From Streptomyces sp. NRRL F-525 (GTDB taxonomy: Bacteria > Actinomycetota > Actinomycetes > Streptomycetales > Streptomycetaceae): a DNA stretch of 64,000 nt. The stretch's first letter is position 1. The number at the start of each line of letters is the position of its first letter. Shown in pieces: positions 1 through 7,463 of this stretch. Below the pieces are notes generated by a model. That model was not told the DNA's origin. It did not search any database and saw nothing but the letters and a program-made list of their open reading frames with translations. Made by a program: the position numbers and the translations under genes. The stretch covers positions 1 to 64,000 of the forward strand of contig NZ_JNXE01000033.1 of NCBI RefSeq assembly GCF_000716605.1, read 5' to 3'.

Positions 1-2951
1 GTGCCGGGGGATCCAGGGGTGCCGGGGAGGGCTGCGGTCCTGGGGAGGGTGGTGATCCTGGGTATTGCGGGGGTGCCCGGTGTTCCGGGGGTGCTGGAGG
101 CTGCGGGAGTGCCGGGTACTACGGGTGTGGTGGGGCTGTCGGGTGTCGTGCGGCGGTGACGTTGCACGGGGGTGAAGGGCGATGGGGGTGCGGTGTGTCG
201 CGCCGGGGATGGTGTGCGGAGTGAAGGGTTTGAGGGCGCTGGTGTGGTGGGGGCCTGGGGCGTGGGGCGGAGTGCGGTGAACGGGGAGGTGGTGTGGGAG
301 GGCGCGGTGTGGGAGGGCGTACGGGGAGAGGGCGGGGCGGGGGTGGTCAGGCTGGGCGGGGTCTGCCGCGTGGGGCTGGGCGGAGCCGTGGTTGAGGGCG
401 GGGGCACGGCCGAGGGTGAGAGCCCGGCCGGGGGCGGGGGCACGGTCGGGGACGGCGTCGCGGCTGAGGGTGAGAGCCCGGCCCGGGACGGGGTCGCGGC
501 CGAGGGTTCAGGTACAGCCGGAGTCCGGGGACCACCCGAGGGCGGAAGCGCAGCCGGAGATGGGCTCGCGGCCTGGGCTGCGGTCGTCCGGGCTGCGGTG
601 GTCGGGGGTGTGGCGGGTGAGGGGGCGGGGGCCGAGGAAGCCTGCGGGGCCGGTGTTGGCCCCGGTGCTGGCGCGCTGGGCGCGACGCTTCGCTGAATCG
701 TCGGGCCCTGACCCGGTGCCGACGGAGCTGCGGTAGTTGGGGGCATGGCGGGTGCGGGGCCCGTGGCCGAGGGGACCTGCTCGGCCGGCGCAGACGCACT
801 CGCGGCGACGCTTCGCTGGACCGCCGGCCCCAGTCCCGGTGCCATGGGAGCCGCCAGGTTCGCCGGGGCTGCCGTGGTCGCGGACGCTGCCGGTAGGGGA
901 CCCGGGGCCAAGGGGGCCTGCGCGGCCGGCACAGGTGCCACAGGTGCCACAGGCACGCTCGCGGCGACGCTTCGCTGAATCGTCGGCGCCGGACCCGGTG
1001 TCACCAGAGGCGCCGAATTGGCCGAGGGAACCTGCTCGGCCGGTACAGGCGCACTCGCGGTCACGCTTCGATGGACTGCCGGTCCCGGCCCCTGGGGCAC
1101 CGGGGCTGCCGGGTTGGCCGGGGCTACGGTCGGCCCGTACACGGTGGTTGGGGGCGCGGCAAGCGGATGTGCGGTCGTCGGGTATGTGGCGGGCTGGTGT
1201 GTGGTGGCTGAGGGAGCCGTGGCCGGGGGCGGCGCGGACGTGTTGGGGGCGACGCTTCGTTGGATCGTCGGCCCGAGTCCCGCCGTCGGCCTTGAACCCG
1301 GTTCCGTACGAAGCCCAGTGCTGGCCGACGGCAACGGCGAACCGGTGAGTGGCCTCGCGTCCGCAGGCGTGACGGTGACCGGCGCCCCGAGAGGTGAACG
1401 GCGCCGGACGGGAGTGGGCGTCACGGGAGCCGGAGAGTCGGGGGCGGGTGCTGGTGAACCTGCTGCCGGGGAGGGCGTGGGCGCCGGAACAGTGGGCGAA
1501 TCGCCTTGCCGGGCAGGGGCGTTCGGGGTGTTTCCCTGCTCGGGGTGAGTTGCCGAACTAGGCATCGGCGGTACGGGTGTTGAGGACTGCCGGGTCTCGT
1601 TCGGGCGCGTGGTGAGCGGGGCGCCGAGGGGGATGCGAGGCGGGCGACGGGCTGCGCTGCGTTGGATCTGGGGTGCGGGAGGGGGCGTAGGTCCGGGAGT
1701 TGGATTGCTGGTCCGGGTGCGGGCGGAGTCCGTCGGTTCTGCCGCAACTGCCGGGGCGTGGGGCTGAGGTTGGACCTGGGGCTGGGTGGTATCCCCATCG
1801 CGTGGGGCAGGAGCACTCGCGGCACGTTGTACGGGCATCGGTGCGCGGGAGGTGTTCGGGGCCGTCGGCTGCGCCGGAGCGACGGGCGTGGAGGGCGGCA
1901 ACTCGGCTGACGGCGCTGCGGAGTTCTGCGTCGGCATCGGCATCGAGGCCATCGTGGACTTCGGAGCCGTCGAAGCAGCGGCCGCCGCACCCGGCATGGT
2001 GACCGCACGCTGCACGCTGTCCGCCCCGCTCCCGGAAACATTCCGACCCGCACCGCGAACTACGCCTGCAACACCACCCAGTTGCTCCACAACGTCACCG
2101 GGCGCCGGGAGGGCAGGTGGGACAGGCGAGTCACCACCCGGCTCATCTTCCCCTCGCCCCGCGCCAGTTGACGCGGACGGGGACTCGCCACCCGAACTGT
2201 CGCCCACAACCGCCGAGTTCCGCTGACCAACCAACCGCCGCTGCACCGCAGCCGCACTCGACCTCGTCAACGACCCGGTCCTCGGCCGGAGTTGCTCCGA
2301 CGACGACACCGCAGTCACCCGAATACCGGAAGCCGACCCCACCGTCCCGCCCGAACCCACCACGGGAGCCGAAGCGGTACTACGCACACCCACAGCCTCC
2401 CTCGACGCAAGAGGCACAGCCCGCACGGCCCGCTGCACCACAGGCCCCGCAAGCTCCGCAAGCCCCGCACTCGCCCGCAACGGCACCACCGGCCCCGGCT
2501 GCGCCACCAAAGACCGCCCAGCCAAAGGAAGTTCACCCGCAGGCAGCCCCAGACTCGGTACCGCCCGCGCCGGCCCCACAGTCAGCGAGGAACCCGCGAT
2601 CCGGGCACTCCGCTCAGCGTCCAGCACCGCACGGAACCCCGCCCCCGTGAACGACGGGTTCTGCCACGTCGGCAGACGCGCACCGAACCCGGCGTCGGCA
2701 ACTCCGGTACCTCCGACGGCAGAGGCCCGCTGAATCGGCGGCAACCCCGGCCACGCGGCCAAGGCCACCGCAGCCGTAGCCGTAGCCGTAGCCGTAGCCG
2801 TAGCCGTAGCACCAGAACTCACCGGACCTGCGGAGCCACCCACCTCAGCGACACCCGGAACCTCGCCAACTCCCGCACCCACCCCGGAGTTGACGCCCCC
2901 ACCGGCGACAGACCTTTCCGCCCGCCCCCGCAACCGGTCCAAGAACCCCAC
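1..2951 (-). CDS. Long Pro/Ala-rich IQRS-repeat protein of the eCIS cluster (3' end outside the window)
   Basis: The minus-strand frame is open from a GTG at 2951, three bases after the DUF6760 stop, to the left edge, giving at least 983 codons with no stop seen. The N-terminus (residues 1-13, VGFLDRLRGRAER) is followed by a (Thr-Ala)n stretch. The rest is low-complexity Pro/Ala/Ser/Thr punctuated by at least ten (I/V/H)QR(S/A) motifs. Five copies of IQRSVA type lie at 682-698, 805-821, 964-980, 1060-1076 and 1249-1265, spaced 32-63 residues apart. No catalytic domain is visible. VQR motifs also occur in DUF4157 eCIS core proteins, so it may be a structural, spacer or cargo-related eCIS component, but the function is unknown. 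Position and codon pattern make it the last visible gene of the sheath operon. The other long open frames here are shadows produced by the base bias. Confidence 0.75.
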   Translation of the reverse strand, partial: MGFLDRLRGRAERSVAGGGVNSGVGAGVGEVPGVAEVGGSAGPVSSGATATATATATATAAVALAAWPGLPPIQRASAVGGTGVADAGFGARLPTWQNPSFTGAGFRAVLDAERSARIAGSSLTVGPARAVPSLGLPAGELPLAGRSLVAQPGPVVPLRASAGLAELAGPVVQRAVRAVPLASREAVGVRSTASAPVVGSGGTVGSASGIRVTAVSSSEQLRPRTGSLTRSSAAAVQRRLVGQRNSAVVGDSSGGESPSASTGAGRGEDEPGGDSPVPPALPAPGDVVEQLGGVAGVVRGAGRNVSGSGADSVQRAVTMPGAAAAASTAPKSTMASMPMPTQNSAAPSAELPPSTPVAPAQPTAPNTSRAPMPVQRAASAPAPRDGDTTQPQVQPQPHAPAVAAEPTDSARTRTSNPTPGPTPPPAPQIQRSAARRPPRIPLGAPLTTRPNETRQSSTPVPPMPSSATHPEQGNTPNAPARQGDSPTVPAPTPSPAAGSPAPAPDSPAPVTPTPVRRRSPLGAPVTVTPADARPLTGSPLPSASTGLRTEPGSRPTAGLGPTIQRSVAPNTSAPPPATAPSATTHQPATYPTTAHPLAAPPTTVYGPTVAPANPAAPVPQGPGPAVHRSVTASAPVPAEQVPSANSAPLVTPGPAPTIQRSVAASVPVAPVAPVPAAQAPLAPGPLPAASATTAAPANLAAPMAPGLGPAVQRSVAASASAPAEQVPSATGPAPAMPPTTAAPSAPGQGPTIQRSVAPSAPAPGPTPAPQASSAPAPSPATPPTTAARTTAAQAASPSPAALPPSGGPRTPAVPEPSAATPSRAGLSPSAATPSPTVPPPPAGLSPSAVPPPSTTAPPSPTRQTPPSLTTPAPPSPRTPSHTAPSHTTSPFTALRPTPQAPTTPAPSNPSLRTPSPARHTAPPSPFTPVQRHRRTTPDSPTTPVVPGTPAASSTPGTPGTPAIPRITTLPRTAALPGTPGSPG
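2772..2807 (-). repeat. Six perfect copies of the hexamer AGCCGT
   Basis: Plus-strand AGCCGT is repeated six times without interruption inside the start of the Pro/Ala-rich gene. On the coding (minus) strand it gives alternating GCT and ACG codons, that is an Ala-Thr dipeptide run around residues 48-60. Because the unit is six bases, slippage would change length without breaking the frame. Confidence 0.9.
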
Positions 2952-2954
2952 CGC

Positions 2955-3113
2955 TCAGCCCTCCGCCCCGGACCGCGTCACCAGGGACGCGATCTCGCCC
3001 AAGTAGCGGCGGCGGTCGGGGTGTTCGAGGTCCAGGATGTCCTCCAGGCTCCAGTGGAAGTGGTAGGCGACGTACGCGATCTCCTCGTGCAGCCGGTCGG
3101 TCGCGTACGTCAC
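2955..3113 (-). CDS. DUF6760-type small eCIS/phage-tail protein, 52 aa
   Basis: The protein begins MTYATDRLHEEIAYVAYHFH and contains HWSLEDILDLEHPDRRRYL, the pattern of the small DUF6760 proteins encoded next to tail tube and sheath genes in actinobacterial contractile systems. The GTG start at 3113 overlaps the TGA of the upstream gene (GTGA), so translation is probably coupled. The frame stays open upstream, but that part lies inside the preceding gene. The exact role is not known; its place among tail genes suggests assembly or baseplate work. It is followed three bases later by the long Pro/Ala-rich gene. Confidence 0.8.
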   Translation of the reverse strand: MTYATDRLHEEIAYVAYHFHWSLEDILDLEHPDRRRYLGEIASLVTRSGAEG

Positions 3114-3622
3114 GATTCCCCCAGGCGGCTCCCGCCGAGCTCCACCTCGAAGGGCTCCGCGCAGTGCGGGCACTGAACTGCCGCGCGGGTGTGGCCTTCC
3201 GCGTTGATCTGGCGGTAGAAGTCCTGGAGGAAGGCGAGGTCGGAGGCGAACATGTTCTCCACGATCCCGTCGTGGACCATGGGGACGCTGCCAAGCCGCG
3301 TGATCACCCGGCCGAGCAGCACGACCGACAGATACGCCGGGTTCTCCTGCACGCGGACGTCCCGCAGCGGCACCAACTCGTCGCGTGCGGTGGCCAGTCG
3401 CATCACACCGTCCTGGTGGACCGTGCCGGACTCGTCGACGTAACCGCGCGGCAGCTGGAAGGGGAACTCTGTCCGCAGCGTCTGCCGTACGGCCGGAGCG
3501 GGCGCCGCGGCGGCCGGAGCCGACGCCGGGGTCGCTACCGGACCGGCACCCACCCCCGCCGGCGCCTCCGCACCCGGCGCAGCCACAGCCGTAGTTGCTC
3601 CCGCGGCCGCCGAACGCCTCAT
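3110..3622 (-). CDS. eCIS/phage tail-assembly-like protein, 170 aa
   Basis: The start ATG at 3622 overlaps the tube gene stop (TAATG), which fixes it; the longer frame upstream is the shadow of the tube gene. Residues 1-45 are an Ala/Pro-rich leader. The conserved part begins near the segment EFPFQLPRGYVDESG and continues through DGVMRLATARDEL and LLGRVITRLG. The end carries a CPHC pair (CPHCAEPFEVEL) that could bind zinc. Proteins with this layout sit between tube and DUF6760 genes in contractile injection clusters and are thought to act in tail assembly or as adaptors. I cannot assign a specific homologue. It shares the operon and translational coupling with its neighbours. Confidence 0.7.
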   Translation of the reverse strand: MRRSAAAGATTAVAAPGAEAPAGVGAGPVATPASAPAAAAPAPAVRQTLRTEFPFQLPRGYVDESGTVHQDGVMRLATARDELVPLRDVRVQENPAYLSVVLLGRVITRLGSVPMVHDGIVENMFASDLAFLQDFYRQINAEGHTRAAVQCPHCAEPFEVELGGSRLGES

Positions 3623-4065
3623 TATTCGATGACCAGTTCTTCGAACACGATGGTCACGGACTCGGTGAGCGCGGCGGCCTCGCCCGCCTTCACCGTGCTC
3701 GCGTCGATCTTGCTGCACCAGGCGTTGCGCAGGTGGTAGCGCTTCACCGGGTTGTTCTGGAAGTCCATCATGATGATCGACGCGTTCTTGCGCGCGGTGG
3801 TCATCTGGCCGGAGATGGACTCGTTGATCCACTGGGTGAACGAGGCCGACTGGGTCATGCCCCGGATCACCGTGCAGGTGCCGTTCTTCTTCACGCCCGG
3901 CAGGTTCTTGACGACGTTCTGGCCGTTGGGGGTGTTCTGCTGGTACGTGATGACGTCCTGCTCGATGCTGAGGCCGCTGACCTCCGCGAGGTACTCGACC
4001 ATCACGCCGTCGATCTGCAGGCCGAAATTGTGTGAGGTGAGGGCGTCACCCGGCTGGAGACTCAT
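3622..4065 (-). CDS. Contractile tail tube protein (T4 gp19-like), 147 aa
   Basis: The sequence starts MSLQPGDALTSHNFGLQIDG and has the usual 145-150 residue length of gp19/Hcp-fold inner tube subunits. Typical tube features include GVMVEYLAEVSGLSIEQDVI near the N-terminus, the central NLPGVKKNGTCTVIRG strand pair, and the C-terminal ALTESVTIVFEELVIE strand. Hexamers of such subunits stack into the inner tube that is driven through the target membrane. It lies 58 bases downstream of the sheath gene on the same strand, the standard sheath-tube order of eCIS operons. Confidence 0.9.
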   Translation of the reverse strand: MSLQPGDALTSHNFGLQIDGVMVEYLAEVSGLSIEQDVITYQQNTPNGQNVVKNLPGVKKNGTCTVIRGMTQSASFTQWINESISGQMTTARKNASIIMMDFQNNPVKRYHLRNAWCSKIDASTVKAGEAAALTESVTIVFEELVIE

Positions 4066-4123
4066 GAATTCGCGTTCCTTCTGGCGTTACGGCGGCTGAC
4101 TGCTGACGGATGAGAGTGGGGGA

Positions 4124-5716
4124 CTACTCCTCCAACTCCCCGCTGCCGCTGGAGAACTGAGCCAGCCGGAAGATCACGAACTCGGCCGGCTTGACCGGCG
4201 CGATGCCGATCTCGCAGACGACCCGGCCGACGTCGACGGACTCCGGCGGGTTGGTCTCCTCGTCGCACTTGACGTAGTACGCCTCCTCCGGCCGCTGGCC
4301 GAACAGGGCACCGCTGCGCCACTCGTTGACCAGGAACGCCGAGATGTTGCGCCGGATCCGCGCCCACAGGGCGTGGTCGTTCGGCTCGAACACCACCCAC
4401 TGGGTGCCGATCAGGATCGACTCCTCCAGGTAGTTGAAGTACCGGCGGATGTTCAGGTAGCGCCAGGCCGGGTCGGAGGACATGGTGCGGGCGCCCCAGA
4501 CGCGGATGCCCCGGCCCGGGAAGGCGCGGATGCAGTTGACGCCGATCGGGTTGAGCAAGTCCTGCTCGCCGCGCGTGATTTGGGTCTCCAGGTCGACCGC
4601 GCCGCGTACGACCTCGTTGGCGGGCGCCTTGTGCACACCGCGCTCGGAGTCGTTGCGGGCCCAGACGCCGGCGATGTGGCCGCTGGGCGGGATCAGCCGG
4701 GACTGTCCGCTGGACGGGTCGAAGGTCTTGATCCACGGGTAGTACAGGGCCGCGTACTTGGAGTCGTAGCCGGCCGTCTCCTGCCGCCAGACGCGGATCT
4801 GACGGGCGTTCAGACTCGGCGGCGGGTCGATGACCGCGACCCGGTCGCCCATCAGCTCGCAGTGCGCGATCAGGCCCAACTGGACCGCCTTGACGGCCTC
4901 CAGGTCGATCGCGCCGCGCTGGTAGGCGGCCATCAGGTCGGGCACCGCGACCATGGAGATCTCGTCCACGGCCTCCAGGCCACCGAAGCCCGTGCGGTCG
5001 GAGGAGTCGCCGAGGTAGGTGGCCGGGCCGGGATGTGACGCGGTGTCATTTCCCTTGCCGGGTACGGCGGGTGCGGCCGGGGCGGCGGCGGGCGCGGCGA
5101 GGGCGACCGTCTGGTTCTCCGGGCGGGCCAGCTGCGCGGCGGGCGCGGCCTCGGTCACCGCGATGAGCTTGGAGCGCTCCTTGACCTGGGTGACGACGTA
5201 GTTGCGGCCGCCCTTCTTGGTGGTCACGTCGAAGCTCTCGACGTCCTTGCCGGCGTCCTTGACGACCAGCCGGAAGCGTTCGGCGGGGCCTTCGCCCTCG
5301 GCGTCGGCGACCTCGACGCTCAGGTCACCGGGCGCCAGAGCGGTCACGGCGAAGGTGCCGAGCTGGGCAGGCTCGCCGGGCGGCAGCGCGGCCGGAGCGG
5401 CCGAACCCGTCACGGCGGACGGGGAGTTGGACTCGGCGGAGGTGCCCTCGGCGGTGCCGCCGACGCGGACGACGTAGGCGGCCGAACCGCCGTTGTTGAA
5501 GAAGCCGTAGACGGAGTGGGCGAGGTAGTACCCGTCGGTGAACTCACCGAAGGCAGCCACGTACTGCGTCCAGTTGGTCACCAGGGTCGGCTCGTTCAGC
5601 GGACCGGTCGGGGCCAGGCCCACGAAGGCCGCCACCGAGGTGCCCACTCCCTCGATCGGGCGGGAGCCGCTGGCCACCTCCTCGACGTAGACGCCGGGCG
5701 ACAGATAGGACGGCAT
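4124..5716 (-). CDS. Contractile tail sheath protein, 530 aa
   Basis: The start is the ATG at 5716 (MPSYLSPGVYVEEV), preceded by a GAGGAG ribosome-binding site; the upstream ATG of the longer frame lacks this. The opening SPGVYVEEVASGSRPIEGV is the hallmark of phage-tail sheath proteins. The C-terminal half carries the conserved core, with PPSLNARQIRVWRQ, YAALYYPW, GVNCIRAFPGRGIRVWGART and YFNYLEESI. The central 130-230 region is an Ala/Pro-rich insert, probably surface exposed. The protein forms the contractile outer tube. It is the first gene of the minus-strand eCIS operon, reading from a 292-base divergent promoter region. Confidence 0.93.
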   Translation of the reverse strand: MPSYLSPGVYVEEVASGSRPIEGVGTSVAAFVGLAPTGPLNEPTLVTNWTQYVAAFGEFTDGYYLAHSVYGFFNNGGSAAYVVRVGGTAEGTSAESNSPSAVTGSAAPAALPPGEPAQLGTFAVTALAPGDLSVEVADAEGEGPAERFRLVVKDAGKDVESFDVTTKKGGRNYVVTQVKERSKLIAVTEAAPAAQLARPENQTVALAAPAAAPAAPAVPGKGNDTASHPGPATYLGDSSDRTGFGGLEAVDEISMVAVPDLMAAYQRGAIDLEAVKAVQLGLIAHCELMGDRVAVIDPPPSLNARQIRVWRQETAGYDSKYAALYYPWIKTFDPSSGQSRLIPPSGHIAGVWARNDSERGVHKAPANEVVRGAVDLETQITRGEQDLLNPIGVNCIRAFPGRGIRVWGARTMSSDPAWRYLNIRRYFNYLEESILIGTQWVVFEPNDHALWARIRRNISAFLVNEWRSGALFGQRPEEAYYVKCDEETNPPESVDVGRVVCEIGIAPVKPAEFVIFRLAQFSSGSGELEE

Positions 5717-5805
5717 GCTCTGCTCTCCTCGGGGTACGAGACAGGATGCCCTCAAGCGTCACGCGCGCGACCCCGCCGCCGAAACGTCCCCGAGTGCCTG
5801 CCTTG

Positions 5806-5822
5806 GGGCAACTTCCTTGCCC
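5806..5822. promoter_or_regulatory. Inverted repeat GGGCAA-N5-TTGCCC in the eCIS divergent promoter region
   Basis: Perfect six-base arms lie 90 bases upstream of the sheath start. A second copy with a six-base spacer lies at 5946-5963. Two copies of the same palindrome in one divergent intergenic region suggest a regulator binding site; which protein binds is unknown. Confidence 0.45.
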
Positions 5823-5945
5823 TCAGGGGCAGTCCGCGGCACCGTACGCGGGCAGCCCGCCGCGCCGTATCCTCCTCGGGGCGGTCTCATCTCGGTGCAT
5901 GCCGTCGCCGCGGGGGCAGTGGCGGGTTTGGCGGGCGGCCCTTTT

Positions 5946-5963
5946 GGGCAACTGCTCTTGCCC
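5946..5963. promoter_or_regulatory. Second inverted repeat GGGCAA-N6-TTGCCC
   Basis: This is the same palindrome as at 5806-5822, placed 45 bases upstream of the plus-strand gene at 6009. With the first copy it could coordinate the sheath operon and the divergent gene. The LuxR or LAL regulator encoded downstream is a candidate binder, by inference only. Confidence 0.45.
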
Positions 5964-6008
5964 CGGCGGCTCCTGACGCGCCCTCACCATCCGTCGTAGC
6001 GTCAGCCC

Positions 6009-7436
6009 ATGAGTCTGTGGACCTCCCTGGAGCCCGCGTCCGCGACCGTCGATCCCGGTGGCAGTACCCGCGTGCGGCTGCGGCTGCGCAACACCGGCGA
6101 CGTCGTGGACGAGTACCGCTTCGAGCCGGTCGGGAGCATCGCGCCCTGGACCGCTGTGGAGCCGCAGACGCTGCGGCTCTATCCGGGTACTACGGGGACG
6201 GTCGACCTGACGTTCACGCCGCCGCGCACCCCGGACGCGACGGCGGGCCCGAACCCGTACGCCGTACGTATTACGCCGACCGAGCACCCGGAGGCGGTCA
6301 CCGTCCCCGAGGGCAATCTGACCATCACCCCGTTCACGGAGGTGCGGGCGGAGCTGGTGCCGCCGACGGTCAAGGGCCGTTTCCGGGGCCGCCCCCAACT
6401 CGCCGTGGACAACCTGGGCAACACCAGGCTGACGGCGTCGATCAGCGGCAGCGACAACGGCGACCAGCTGTCGTACGACATCCATCCGGGCAATGTGCAG
6501 ATCGAGCCGGGCCGGGCCGCCTTCGTCAAGGCGTCGCTGAAGCCGCGGAAGATCATCTGGTTCGGGCCGAAGGAGCAACGGCCGTACACGCTCAGCGTGT
6601 TGAGGTCCGGGGCCAACCCCCTTCCCGTGGAGGGGACTTACCTCCAGCGCGGGTTCCTGCCGCGCTGGCTGGCCACCTTCCTCGGGGCCGTCCTCGCGCT
6701 CGCGCTCACCTTCCTCATGCTGTGGATCGCGTACAAGCCGCAGGTGCGGACCGCCGCCACCGAGCAGCTCAAGGACGCGGGCGTCAGCACGCTCGCGCCC
6801 AGCCCCACGCTCAGCGCCGCTCCTCCCCCGCCGTCGCCCGTCGCGACGAGCGCGGCCCCGGCGGCGGAGACCTCGACGGCCGCGGCGGGTGGCGGGTCGG
6901 GCGGCGGCTCGGGAGATTCCAAGCCTTCCGCCAAGCCGAAGCCCGCGACGGCGGCGACCGCGGTGAACAAGCTGGCCGCACGGGACGCCGGACGTCATAT
7001 CTGCTACCGGATCTACGCCGAGGGTGACGGCTGGCAGTCCCCGGAGTGCGACGGTGCCACGGCCGGCACGGTCACCGACGAGAAGATCCTTTCCGTGAAC
7101 ATCGCGGTCTCCGGCACCGGCGGTTCGGGGGCCAACGCCTTCCTCCACAACCCCGCGTCGACCGACGGAAAGGGCCAGTACCAGCCCTCGGGGTGGACAG
7201 ACGTCATCGCCGACGGCAAGGACAACTACATCGGGAGCGTGAAGTCGGACGCCCCGTACATGACGGGCTTCGCGATCAACATCGGCAGCGGCAAGCTCTG
7301 CTGGTTCTCCCGCAACACCGGCTGGGACTGGGGCCCTCAGACCTGCACCGATCCGCGGCCCGCGCTCGGCTTCCCCGGCACCGTCGACAACACCCCCCAG
7401 CTGGCGGCCATCAGGATGACCGTGCCGGCGAGCTGA
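6009..7436 (+). CDS. Membrane-anchored eCIS-linked protein with Ig-like N-domain and ChW-like C-domain, 475 aa
   Basis: Residues 1-210 form an Ig/NPCBM-like beta domain (SLEPASATVDPGGSTRVRLR and related strands) that would lie in the cytoplasm if the single transmembrane segment at about 219-242 (WLATFLGAVLALALTFLMLW) is oriented N-in. A Pro/Ser/Ala/Gly linker (260-320) follows. The C-terminal domain has two motifs resembling the clostridial hydrophobic-W repeat: ICYRIYAEGDGWQSPECDG and SRNTGWDWGPQTC. Homologues in Streptomyces eCIS clusters are annotated as hydrolytic protein, but I see no catalytic motif. An envelope anchor or receptor for the injection particle is a plausible but unproven role. 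It is transcribed away from the sheath gene and converges with the ATPase gene 27 bases downstream. Confidence 0.8.
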   Translation: MSLWTSLEPASATVDPGGSTRVRLRLRNTGDVVDEYRFEPVGSIAPWTAVEPQTLRLYPGTTGTVDLTFTPPRTPDATAGPNPYAVRITPTEHPEAVTVPEGNLTITPFTEVRAELVPPTVKGRFRGRPQLAVDNLGNTRLTASISGSDNGDQLSYDIHPGNVQIEPGRAAFVKASLKPRKIIWFGPKEQRPYTLSVLRSGANPLPVEGTYLQRGFLPRWLATFLGAVLALALTFLMLWIAYKPQVRTAATEQLKDAGVSTLAPSPTLSAAPPPPSPVATSAAPAAETSTAAAGGGSGGGSGDSKPSAKPKPATAATAVNKLAARDAGRHICYRIYAEGDGWQSPECDGATAGTVTDEKILSVNIAVSGTGGSGANAFLHNPASTDGKGQYQPSGWTDVIADGKDNYIGSVKSDAPYMTGFAINIGSGKLCWFSRNTGWDWGPQTCTDPRPALGFPGTVDNTPQLAAIRMTVPAS

Positions 7437-7463
7437 CAGCGTGATCCGGTGACCGGCGGGGCG

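Noticed and set aside
172..2650. Several open frames on both strands in the first 3 kb
   Set aside because: They are shadows of the Pro/Ala-rich minus-strand gene: only that frame shows the recurrent IQRS motifs and connects to a coupled start at 2951.
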